Below, piece after piece: positions 36,501-47,700 of a stretch of 64,000 nt of DNA (the stretch's first letter is position 1; each line of letters starts with the position of its first letter). The translations under genes were made by a program, and so were the position numbers. The notes under the pieces are model-generated. The model saw only the letters and a program-made list of their open reading frames with translations. It was not told the DNA's origin and did no database searches. This stretch comes from Cotesia glomerata (Eukaryota; Arthropoda; Insecta; Hymenoptera; Braconidae), in assembly GCF_020080835.1 (NCBI RefSeq), contig NC_058164.1, forward strand, positions 19,896,688 to 19,960,687, read 5' to 3'.

Positions 36501-37810
36501 TTCTCACTGCAGTCAACAAGTATGTCATTGTAAATAAAATTTTATTTTTTTCGCTGAGGAATATTTGGGAATAAAACCAATCAAAAAGTAATTAGTTTTT
36601 GAAGTATAAGCTACATGTACTTGTTATTGACCTTATAAAAAAAAAAAAATAAAACTATTAAATGTGATAAAAAAGTAATCATTGACCATTAATTACAAAC
36701 TGAAAGATTTTTTAATAGCAACGTAGTCAATATGATACTGTGTATATAGTGGTATAAAAAAGAATTGCTCTATTTTGAGTTTTGACTTATTATAGAATTT
36801 AATGGCAGCCACAAAACACAAGTAATCAATTTTCTCAATATGTTTTTAGTGAATTTCAAGAAGTATTTTAATTTGTATTAAGCAAATGAAGAGTCTTAAT
36901 TTTTATGACAAAATAGCGTATTATAAAAATAATGATTTCGAATAATTAGTATTCAAAGTTTCAGCAGTATCAGATGAAGAAAATTTTAATTTTGTTACGA
37001 CGAAGCATCGTAAATTGAGATACGTTGTCGTGACAATTATTGTTGCGACAATTAAAAGAAATCCGTAAAGTTTTGCGAATACATTGTAATTTAAGATTTT
37101 ATTATTTGATAACGATATGGAATTAAAAAAGTATAAAAAAAAATTATAATTGAAATATTTATTTTAATAATATAGGTAATTAATAACGAAAGATTACAAA
37201 ATAATAATGGTGCTAGTAGTAATAACCTGAATCTATATTAATATAAAACTTTAGTATATGAGAATAATAATTAAAATTTTAGTTAAAAAAACAAAATTAT
37301 TTGAATAACTTTATTCAGTCCTTTACAAACATATTAAATATAAAATTTGAATATTTGATAAGAATTATAGACTACTTTGTTGTCTTTAATGTCAGATTAT
37401 TATATGATGATTATATAGATAAAGTTTCCGAGTTACGTTGTTTCGCCGTAACAATTTTAAACATCTAAAAAGCTAAAAAATGTATCTTTCAGAAAAAATG
37501 ATAAATTTAACGCTATTTGAAAAAGTATTTTTTTAATTTCTATTGCAGAACAAATAAATTTTTTGTATTTACATTCAATTAATATCATTGGCCCATGTAA
37601 TCAAATTAGTTAAACTTTGATGATAGTATATCATTAAGTAACACTAAAGTCAAATAAAATGTTAATCCAAAAGTATTTGTTTTTTCCAAAAATAATGTTT
37701 TCATATAATTCGTTTATTATAAGATGAAGTGAAGAAGAGCTGGTTTAATCAATTTTATTTAATTTTCTAATGAATTTTGATAAATTCATCTATTTTATTT
37801 AAAGCTTAAA
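36214..37810. other. AT-rich intergenic stretch, nothing supported
   Basis: The first 300 bases continue the old repeat; the remainder is A/T-rich without recognisable features up to the palindrome. Confidence 0.4.
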
Positions 37811-37873
37811 AAATGAATACACTCATACGTAATTAATAAAATTTATATTAAAATAAATTATAAATAGAAGAAA

Positions 37874-38424
37874 TTATTCTTCAAGTTGTTGGTCAACATC
37901 GCGACGGAACCGCATTCCAAAATTAAGTCCAACACTAGGATCAAAACGACCATTAGGTAACTGTTGAACTCCTCCGTGCACTCCTAAAGATGTATCTTTA
38001 TTAGGTGTCCATTCGTAATTGAGTCCTCCGTGAGGATGAAAATGTTTGAAATCGGGAGATGAAACTCCTCCATAACCGCTGAATCTCTCTTTATCGTTAG
38101 ACATGAATTTTTGTTGATAGTCCAAATTTAATTGCGGACGTCCATGTCCAGATTGCAACACTGATGCATCCAATGAGCCTTGAGGTGAACGACGGAATCT
38201 GTAAGTCTTTGAATTTATAAAATTATTAAATAAAATGCTTTTAATTTCGGTAATTTACATAAAAAATAAATACTTACAGGAAATTTAGGAGGACCAGGAT
38301 TAAAGGGCGGTATTGGATGATAAATTGGTGGTTGATTAGGACGTGGAATAGTTGGTTTTGAAACAAATCCTTGTACTCCATTGTAACTTATTGCTAATAA
38401 TACTCCAACTAATATCCACTTCAT
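37874..38424 (-). CDS. Hymenoptaecin-like antimicrobial peptide precursor, copy 1
   Basis: Exons on the minus strand are 38424-38278 and 38206-37874, 159 residues. Residues 1-19 are a signal peptide (MKWILVGVLLAISYNGVQG). Residues 20-49 are proline-rich (IPRPNQPPIYHPIPPFNPGPP). R52-F-R-R55 is a furin-type cleavage site. Residues 56-147 are Gly/Asn-rich with the hymenoptaecin/attacin-type pattern (RPQLNLDYQQKF, GYGGVSSPDF, LNYEWTPNKDTSLGVHGGVQ, DPSVGLNFGMRF). A second RFRR at 148-151 precedes an acidic tail DVDQQLEE. It is a secreted immune effector of fat body or haemocytes, inferred from the family. It has Pro107 where copy 2 has Ser. The 71-nt intron uses a GTAAGT donor; the acceptor (CAAAG) lacks a pyrimidine tract but is the one that keeps the frame and completes RFRR. 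Confidence 0.88.
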
Positions 38425-38539
38425 TTTTATCTTCTAATAAACTTAACTGGTAAATTTATTGAATATTTATTATAAGTTCAAAGTAGTGTTTATTTTGAAT
38501 GCAGTTTGATACTGATGATCCAAAAGACTCCAGAAAAGT

Positions 38540-38547
38540 CTTTTATA
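38540..38547 (-). promoter_or_regulatory. TATA box of antimicrobial copy 1
   Basis: TATAAAAG on the minus strand, mirror image of 39463-39470. It lies about 116 bases before the start codon. Confidence 0.75.
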
Positions 38548-38602
38548 CTCTAATGACAACAGGAAAAAGTATTAGTAATAACAATGTCAAGCATCTGTCC
38601 CA

Positions 38603-38630
38603 GGGAATCCTGTGAAATCTTGGGAGTCCC
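38603..38630 (-). promoter_or_regulatory. Two kappaB-like sites, copy 1
   Basis: GGGAATCC at 38603-38610 and GGGAGTCCC at 38622-38630, here written on the plus strand; on the minus strand the second reads GGGACTCCC. They resemble Relish/Dorsal/Dif binding sites and lie 60-90 bases upstream of the TATA box. A third GGATTCCC word is at 38787-38794. Confidence 0.6.
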
Positions 38631-39215
38631 AAGTGCATAAATTCAGTCTTTGTATTATAAAGCTTCTGATAGTATACAAAGACACGGGTAGTTTTGACGA
38701 AATTTTACGATAATCCATTTTTAATGCAGCAGCTAATCTAAAATTTAATTAAAAACAATTAAAGTAATCATTGATAATTCTTTAATGGATTCCCACACTG
38801 ATTTCCAAACGATACAATTAATGTCAGAACTAGGGAATTCCAATTATTTATCATCACTGACATTTCATTGAACTATCGCATTATTACTCGTATTTACATA
38901 CATTTTATTATTTATCAATATGTAAATAAGTGAGAATAATAAGAGTCAGCACAGTGGGGATCGATGATTTATGAAAAGAATGAAGTCTATAATGTACACA
39001 TAATCATAAAATTATCAATAAAATTAAAATAACTTTATTGCATTGTGTTATCAATCAAACCTTAATATGCTTGAGGTATCTTTTAATTAAGTTTATATTT
39101 TTAATAGATATAAAATTAGATTTTGTTACAAATACATATTTCTCTATACATTAGCGATGGAATTGCTACAAAGAAGAAATTCAAACAGTTGGAACTCCCT
39201 ATTGAGAATCACTGT

Positions 39216-39407
39216 GGGAATCCATTAAAGAATTATCAATGATTACTTTAATTGTTTTTAATTAAATTTTAGATTAGCTGCTGCGTTAAAAATAGATTAT
39301 CGTAAAATTTCGTCACAACTACCCGTGTCTTTGTATACTATCAGAAGCTTTATAATACAAAGACTGAATTTATGCACTTGGGACTCCCAAGATTTCACAG
39401 GATTCCC
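39216..39407 (+). promoter_or_regulatory. Three kappaB-like sites, copy 2
   Basis: GGGAATCC at 39216-39223, GGGACTCCC at 39380-39388 and GGATTCCC (GGGAATCC on the other strand) at 39400-39407. These match the general kappaB form and sit upstream of the TATA box at 39463. Control by the Toll/Imd NF-kappaB pathways is expected for this family. Confidence 0.6.
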
Positions 39408-39462
39408 TGGGACAGATGCTTGACATTGTTATTACTAATACTTTTTCCTGTTGTCATTAGAG

Positions 39463-39500
39463 TATAAAAGACGTTTCTGAAGTCTTTTGGATCATCAGTA
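39463..39500 (+). promoter_or_regulatory. TATA box and initiator of antimicrobial copy 2
   Basis: TATAAAAG at 39463-39470 is followed about 31 bases later by TCAGT (about 39494-39499), the arthropod initiator. Transcription should begin near 39496, leaving a ~90-base 5' UTR. Confidence 0.75.
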
Positions 39501-39585
39501 TCAAATTGCATTCAAAATAAACACTACTTTGAACTTATAATAAATATTCAATAAATTTACCAGTTTAGTTTATTAGAAGATAAAA

Positions 39586-40136
39586 ATGAAGTGGATATTA
39601 GTTGGAGTATTATTAGCAATAAGTTACAATGGAGTACAAGGATTTGTTTCAAAACCAACTATTCCACGTCCTAATCAACCACCAATTTATCACCCAATAC
39701 CGCCCTTTAATCCTGGTCCTCCTAAATTTCCTGTAAGTATTTATTTTTTATGTAAATTACCGAAATTAAAAGCATTTTATTTAATAATTTTATAAATTCA
39801 AAGACTTACAGATTCCGTCGTTCACCTCAAGGCTCATTGGATGCATCAGTGTTGCAATCTGGACATGGACGTCCGCAATTAAATTTGGACTATCAACAAA
39901 AATTCATGTCTAACGATAAAGAGAGATTTAGCGGTTATGGAGGAGTTTCATCTCCCGATTTCAAACATTTTCATTCTCACGGAGGACTCAATTACGAATG
40001 GACACCTAATAAAGATACATCTTTAGGAGTGCACGGAGGAGTTCAACAGTTACCTAATGGTCGTTTTGATCCTAGTGTTGGACTTAATTTTGGAATGCGG
40101 TTCCGTCGCGATGTTGACCAACAACTTGAAGAATAA
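39586..40136 (+). CDS. Hymenoptaecin-like antimicrobial peptide precursor, copy 2
   Basis: Exons 39586-39732 and 39804-40136 encode 159 residues identical to copy 1 except Ser107 for Pro. The order is the same: signal peptide 1-19, proline-rich stretch 20-49, RFRR at 52-55, glycine-rich domain 56-147, second RFRR at 148-151 and acidic tail. It is transcribed away from copy 1 out of the shared palindrome, so the two promoters face each other's backs across the 405-bp spacer and neighbouring arm sequence. Both copies have intact frames and splice sites, so both are probably active. Antibacterial action is inferred from family resemblance, not visible in the sequence. Confidence 0.88.
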
Positions 40137-40320
40137 TTTCTTCTATTTATAATTTATTTTAATATAAATTTTATTAATTACGTATCAGTGTATTCATTTA
40201 CCACTTTCATTTTATTGTTTCTACCTATTTATATTATATTTCTATGAGTTTCTAGTGTATAGGCTTTTTATGCCCCTTTACACCCCAAGCCTTTTATTGT
40301 TTCTACCTTTTTATTCCTAT

Positions 40321-40811
40321 TATTTATTTATTTATTTCGATTTTTACTTGTATACCGTTCTTGGTTTTTACAAGGCTGGGTAGATGGTAGCTGTCGCATT
40401 CCGCAAGTTCGCCACCGTCCTGTATTTTTATACTGTCCTTGTTTATTCAACGCTTTTTTGGACCTCAGCACATCCTCTTTTCACTCCTGTATTTTCACTA
40501 CATAATGAACCTTATTTTTCGCACATTTGTATACTCAACTCTTTATTATTATCACGCGGCTGTGGACCGACTTGTGCTTTCTGTACTGTATTTACCCTAT
40601 TCCTCACCCCTTTCTATCGGTTGTTGGAATAGTGGCGATGGGGAAACCACAGAGAAAACCCATGCCAGTACAGTTCGGCTACCGGAGCGACCCCCGACGG
40701 TTGGTGTTGGAACTATTCGAACAACCGTCGGGGCTCGAACCCTCGCCTCACGGCATGATGTGCGAGCGAACTAACGGGATAATGACTTAACCCGCTCGGC
40801 CATCATGCCGC
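40321..40811 (-). mobile_element. tRNA-derived SINE (copy B), full length
   Basis: On the minus strand it begins at 40811 with a tRNA-like head of the long-variable-arm (Leu/Ser) kind: GCGGCATGATGGCCGAGCGG with A box TGGCCGAGCGG, and B box GGTTCGAGCCC near 40733. Next is the shared core (about 40555-40665), then a region ending CCTTGTAAAAACCAAGAACG at about 40360. An (AAAT)n tail lies at 40321-40345. The head differs from that of copy A although the core is the same. Confidence 0.8.
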
Positions 40812-41213
40812 TTTTTTATTCCTATTATTATTCTTTTTAGAATTTTCTTGTTTTTTAAGAAGAAGCTATCTTCAAGAAGCAAATTTTAATTTTATGTGAG
40901 TGTATGTTTACTGAATATAAAATAAAACAAGTTAACAATATATAAGTCGTTTTAAGTAAAATTAAATTGATGTAAAAATTGAACATATGTACTGAAAGTT
41001 TGAAGCTTTATCGGATTTATGATTAGCAAAACTCAAATATTTTGAAGTATAACAATGTTGATTTATTAAAAAAATTTACAGACAGCTATTCATTGTGAAG
41101 ATATTAAAAAAATAAGGAAACTGTGAAATCATCAAAAAATAAGGGACCAATCTAATTTTTTGGAGCTTCTAAAGATGAAATTTTTTAAATAATTTTTTCT
41201 TGCTATAATTTAT

Positions 41214-41510
41214 TTATTCAAAAAAACTGTAATGGCATGGGTTTTCTCTGTGGTTTCCCCATCGCCACTATTCCAACAACCGATAGAAAGGGGTGAGGAA
41301 TAGGGTAAATACGGTACAGAAAGCACAAGTCGGTCCACAGCCGCAGTGATGATAATAATAAAGAGTTGAGTATATAAATGGTCCAAAAAAGCGTTGAATA
41401 AACAAGGACAGTATAAAAACACAGGACGGTAGCGCACTCGCAGAATGCGACAGCTATACCATCTACCCAGCCTTGTAAAAACCAAGAACGGTATACACAC
41501 GGAGCCTACC
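41214..41510 (+). mobile_element. SINE (copy C), 5'-truncated
   Basis: This plus-strand copy starts at the core (CATGGGTTTTCTCTGTGGTT, 41235 on). It has the CCACTATTCCAACAACCGATAG variant of copy B and continues to CCTTGTAAAAACCAAGAACG at 41473-41492. There is no tRNA head. It ends about 285 bases before the ATR start codon, so it may lie within the ATR promoter or 5' UTR region. Confidence 0.8.
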
Positions 41511-41795
41511 CTATTGTGGATAAACATAAAACGGCGGTATGATCATCTGACACATGCGCATTTTAAGCTAAACTTACCGCGCGATTTTCATAACTGTTTA
41601 CAACATTTTATAACCTCAAAAGTGATTTTTGCAAGCAGTGACAAGTCGTAGTGTCATTTGGAATTTATTTGTAAATATAAAAAAAAACTCACCAACAATA
41701 GGTACAATAATAATTTCTATTATTTTTATTACTTGTATTTTAAACCAATAAAAATATTAAAACTTTTTTAGGATGATACACACTTGAATAATAAA
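41511..41795 (+). promoter_or_regulatory. ATR 5' region with a short upstream frame
   Basis: TTTTTTTAG at about 41763-41771 looks like a 5' UTR intron acceptor. An upstream ATG at 41773 opens a four-codon frame (ends 41787) that stops before the main start at 41796 and could lower translation. Confidence 0.4.
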
Positions 41796-44700
41796 ATGGA
41801 AAGAATGGAAGTTGAGGACTCTCCCTCAGGTTCATCACCGGAAAATCAGCAGACAACACATATTGAAACGTACTGGCGTGCTATCAATACTCCAGTTCAT
41901 TCAATATTCAAGTATGTCGAAGAATCCGGGACAGAAGATAGTTTGTTAAAATTCCTGGAGTCTCTGATAATCAGCAGTGATACACCGATGAATATCTTGA
42001 TACCTCCAATTCTGAGGTCAACGGCAAGTAGAGATAATAATAATCCTAATAATGTCGATGAACAAATAGAATTAAATCATAAAAATTATAATTTATTTAC
42101 CATTTGGATATTCGGTATGCTATTTTACACCTCCAGTGTACCAAAGTTCAGCAAGAAAATGATTGACAGTGGTGAAAATGTCCAAATAAAATTTTTAAAG
42201 CCATTGTATTGGCTTTATTATCGAGGATTTAATTTAATTTACTCACGGTATATCCAAGTACTTGATTATTTATTACCTCACGTCGACGACAATAACGAGC
42301 CTGATGGAGACGACAAAAACTTTAATTTGACTGTCAGTAAGTTTAAAGTTGAAAGCAATATTTCAGCAGAACTGGATCTTACAACACCACCAATGGTCAT
42401 TAATTCACGTGATAGAGTACATCCTATAATGATTTCAGTCTTGAAAATTTTTGTTAATTCGGAAATTTTCGATGACTATACTGACTACAAAAAAACACTT
42501 TGGTTCCGTACAATCAAAATTTTAAAAAACTTAGATCCTGAAGCTAAAATTCTCGCTCTTGAATTAATGTCTAAGATAATTGAATTTACAGATTGCGACC
42601 AGCAAATTAAATTATTTTTAATTTATATTCAAGAAATATTTGAATCAGCCCACGACTGGCAGTCGTATACCTGGAACAAACAAGTCATTGATAAACTTAA
42701 TCAAGTATTAGCCAAAATAATTGACAAGATAACTATCAATAGAAAGGAAATGTTAAATCTCTGTTTGAATATTTTATCCAGCTGTGAAGACCAACAATTA
42801 TTACTTATAGCATGCAAAAAAATCGTCAATTATCTTGAGGAATATCCTACGTCTTTAGAAAAAAATCGATTTCCAGACGAAATTCACCAACGACTATTGG
42901 TAGCATTCAAGCGATTTGATAATGATGAAATTTTTCGTGTAATTGCTCACATGATTTTTACTGATATGTCTATATTTATAAATGGTACAAGTAAGAACAA
43001 CAACAGTAAAGTACTCTTGGTTGCCAAGTCAAGTTTAATATGGCGAAAATTGTTGGATTTTGTCAACAATCAGCAAGAAGAATCTTTCGATTATGTTAAA
43101 TATATTTCTAGACTATTTAAAATTGCACGTTTATTGTCGGATTGGCTGCGAGAAAATACTGATTTACATGGAAAATTTTTTCCAGATTATCAGCAATTGT
43201 GTCAGACACTTGCATGTCATTTAGAAACAGCAGCTGAAGGTGCAAATATCGACGTTGTCCAGATGATTTATCATTGTTTTATGGATATAATGTCATTCGT
43301 CGAGCCAAGTGGTACGATTTCGTCGACACTATTTCACATTCTACTGGTTCCCTTATCAATTGGGTCGTCAACGAAGCAGAATGATGAAGAACTGCCGTTT
43401 AAAAATAGCGATTTAGTTATTGAAGTATCAAAAAATGTAAATATTGAAACTAAAATAGCGTGCATCAATACTATATGCCAATTCTATCACGGTAATCAAA
43501 ATAATCATTTGCATTATTTGAGCCCGCTTATTACCGCAATTGGAGCTTCAAGTCCAAATGAGCAAGCTGATCAATTGGCCATTGCTGTTATTTTAAATTC
43601 ACTATCACTTATTTCAAATGGCATTCGTTTTTCTCATGTAAATATGCACATTTTGAAACCAGTGTACGTAGGAAGACATCGTATTTTGTTGGAAACGCTT
43701 GCCAAAGTAATTGGACCAATCGTTTGCTTATTATCAGGTAAAGCTAAAATAATTAAAAATAAATTTAATTCCTCAGAAAGAAAAATACACTGCAATATTT
43801 GTGATGATAAAAATTATTGCTACAATATAAATAATTTAATAAAAAAAGAAGATGAGATCTTTTTACGCATTTACCTAAATTTATTGAAATACGACAATGT
43901 GATACGTAAAAATATCGCTGATAATTTGGTAAAATTGTCTAATCATACACGTATATTTAATACTAACGAAGTTTCTAAATTTTGGGTACCCTGGATAAGC
44001 GACCCAGACAAAAATGTCCGTGAAAAATTGGCTTTATCAATAGAAGTGATTATTAAAAATAGACTTGCTGCTAATTTGCCAAATTATCAAAATACGTGTC
44101 AAGACGATTGGCCAGAAGATCTACGAACGTTTATTGAATCAATTGTTAACCAGTTGGCTTTGACACTTGATGCGGTTCTTGATGAAAAATTAAATGAGAG
44201 TATTCATGAGACTTTGCTGATCACTACAAAGTATGTTGCACGGATACCAATTTACTTTATTGAAAAACGGTTGTATTTAATTTTTGTAATCAGTATTATT
44301 CATCCAAGTTCACAGTACATTGGGACATCAACGGCGAGTGTTTGTTACAAAGAGACCGCAGGTTATTACAATGTAACGCCAAAAGAAATTTTTTCAAGAC
44401 ACAGAACAGAAATGCTGCGTGTGATTGTGCGGCTTATAGCAAGAAATTACTATGTAAAGTCGCATAATTTATCATTGACATTGAATCGTTTATCAAATTG
44501 CTTTGGATTTATTGGCTCACGTGAGATATTTAGAAAAAACGGCAGTCTTATAATGTCTATATTGATACCACTGGTTGTTAAAGTACAACCACGTATTAAT
44601 AATATATTACAAGAAATAACATTTCTCATGAGCTCCAATGAAAGCGATATATATTGTGAATATTTCAGCCATATATTTCCTTACATTTATTTAAACGAAG

Positions 44701-47700
44701 ACCTCGATACTGTTAATAAATGTTTGAAATTGATTGTTGAAAAAACACAAAAAACACTACATAAACTTATTAACAATCATTTTTTCGAAATCTTTCGTGA
44801 GTTATTGTTACATTTTCATGACAAACAGAATAAAGTTATTTATTGTTTGGATGCAATAACACAGTACGGCGGTGAAGAACAAACCAGTATGAGATTTGAC
44901 AATAAAGACAATGTTGCGAAATATTTAAACGGACGTCTTCTGGCAATCTTAGTATTTTTTGACGGAAATTTAAATCCAGATAAGTCGGATTTGTATATAC
45001 AACGTAGTGCGCTCGGATCATTAGGTGCATTAATTCAATTTATGGGCGTTAATTACATAAATCAATTGAAACATAAAATACTAGCAATGCTACGAGCTGC
45101 ATTGCGGAATTTTTCAAAGCATCCAGATTTACGAAGATTAGCGTGTCACGCTTGGGATGCATTCATCCATAATATTGCGCTGAATGAACTTGGACCACTT
45201 TTGCCGACAATATGTATATCTCTAGTTCCATTACTTGAAGTCTATCCCGAACAAATTAATAAAATGCTCGAATACATTCTTATAACCAATTATACATCAG
45301 TATCAAAAGACATACAGGAATTATTTTTTTTCAATGATCTTCCAAATATCAAGACTGAAATTTTGAACACAATAAAACCTAAAATAAAAAGAATTTCTCG
45401 TGATTTTGTAATAAATTTACAGATTTGGCAACGACGAATTCTCCACGACACTGATGAAGTAAGACTGAAGGCATTGATACATTTGAAGAACTTTCTCCAG
45501 CAACACCGTGCTGAATTGAACGACATGATTCTGAATCACGATGCAACGAGCCATGTTCATCCCGCAATTGTCAATTTGCTGGACGCACTATTAGCTGGAT
45601 GTCGACAACAAGATGTGGCTACAGAAAATAATCAGCAGTTTTTACGACAAGAAATACGTCACTGGTCTGGTGAGTGTCTTGGTGAATTGGGTGCAATTGA
45701 GCCTAATCTTCTGCCAAGAAGAATAATATCACGCGGCGATAGTAAATTTATGCCTGAAATTAATGCCCAATTTGCTTGTGCTCTTCTTAATGAATTGGTA
45801 CGTGCATTTAATGAACAAAATACCACAAGAAATGTTGACTGTTTTTCATTGGCAATTCAAGAAATTTTAAAAATATGGGAGATTAAGCCAAAAGGTGGTG
45901 CCAATAGTGCATTATGGGCATCATTCCCGGCATTAACACGGCAAATAATATTCCCAATGCTCACTTCACATTACACTGTGTTGTCTTCAACAGACACTAA
46001 TAATATTAACTATCCGATTTATGGTACTGAGGCGGCGCAAACATTTGAATTGTGGGTTTGCAATTGGGTTTGTCATATGATATCTTCATTAAAAAGCGAC
46101 AAAAATAACGATGATGAAAACTATGAAAAAATCAGATCAATGCTAAATGCCTGTTGGCCGGCATTTAAGCGTGATCTTGAAACTACAATCTTTTGTATAC
46201 CACAGCTAGTTACATTGACGGTGATCCATGGCAATGAGAATGAGTGTGATGGACTGGTACGTGAAATATCGTCCGTAATTAGCGTAACAAGTGATCCACT
46301 GGACAATGATGAGTGCAAACGACAAAAACTTCGTCCAACGAAAAATTTATTTGATGACATTAAGTATCTAAATTCAAACATAAATAATAATAATGACAAT
46401 GCGTGTAAATCAAATGATCCACAGCGTATTTCATCAAATGAAACAAGGCGTATACGTTGCTCCCAGGTTATTTTTTCAACGTTAGATCATCTGAGACGTT
46501 GGCTACAAGAAAACCGTCGAATGCAAAAAGCGACACCGAAATATCAAGCTGTGGAAAAATTCATCAATCGATTAGACAATTTACAATTAGCTGAAGGGTG
46601 CTATGAATCTCGCGAGTATCATCGTGCTTTAATGTATCTTGAACGGCACATGGCTGTTAATAAAGACAACGGATTGTCATGGACTCATGAGATGAATCTA
46701 CTAGCCAAAATTTATACCCAGCTTGAAGAACCTGATGGTGTATTTGGTATACTAGCTTCTCACGAGCATTCACCGACAATCGAACAACTAGTTTTAGCAC
46801 ATGAAGTAGGAGGAAAAATGCAAGATGCTGCTACTTGTTACGAACGGCTTGCTCAGCGTCATAACTCCGCACCCAAGTATATCAAGGGAATAATTAAGTG
46901 CTACTTAAGTTTAGAGCAACCATTTACAGCTATCAATATCACTAGCGGTATCCTCAATAGTAAACCAGAACTTGAACCGCATCTTACTGATTCAGAACCA
47001 TTTTGGCGGCTTGCACACTTTGTTTATCTCAATGATGACAGTGACAACAATACGATTAATCGAAGAAACAATGACTTAGACTGCAGTGATGACGGAAAAG
47101 CTTACATTAATCGAACGCTGATGGTAGATTTACGGCAAGCGAAGCAGCCAAATTTGTCAGCGCTGAAACAACGGCTTATTTCAATGATTGGTTTTGCTTC
47201 TTCGCATCAAGACGCTTATCAGCAGAGTTACTCACACATTATGAAACTTCACGTGATAAATGAATTTGAAAAAGCTACACAGCTTATGATCAAGGATATT
47301 AACAGCTTGCCAACTATTTTTGACGAGTGGGAAAAACGTAGCAGTCTAGTCCGTGCATCGCGTGGTGTTGAATTTGTGATGGGAATGCGACGAGCTGCTT
47401 TGAATTTAGCACTTACACTCAACAGCAATGAAGAATCTGCCCCTAATCATAGTAAATTGACGAAAAGATTAAATGAAAGCACTAAATCAACTTTGAAAGA
47501 AGAAATCGGCAAGATTTGGCTAAAAAGCGCTAAAATAGCTCGTAAAGCTGGACTCTATCAACAAGCTTATATGTATATTTTATCAGCAAGCGATTATTGT
47601 CCACTGCAAGAATTACACATCGAAAAAGCGCAGTTATATTGGCAAAAAGATTGTCAAGAAGATGCATTTAATACACTGAATCGATCATTTAAACAGTGTT

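Larger units (their letters stand above)
37811..40199. repeat. Large palindrome with two antimicrobial genes
   Basis: The arms at 37811-38802 and 39208-40199 are inverse copies about the point 39005. Coordinates of every exon, TATA box and stop mirror exactly (pairs sum to 78010), so there are no net indels. Differences are few: for example CCT/TCT at codon 107, three in the promoter near the TATA boxes, and three near 38695-38740. The ~405-bp spacer (38803-39207) is not palindromic. This is a recent inverted duplication or one kept alike by gene conversion. Confidence 0.95.

Noticed and set aside
37874..40136. The palindrome as an assembly artefact
   Set aside because: Not fully excluded, but the non-palindromic spacer and several scattered base differences between arms make simple mirroring unlikely.
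40384..40790. Three overlapping plus-strand frames at 40.4-40.8 kb
   Set aside because: They read through SINE copy B in antisense.
40715..40811. A tRNA-Leu/Ser gene on the minus strand
   Set aside because: Same argument: it is continuous with the SINE core and has a poor acceptor stem.
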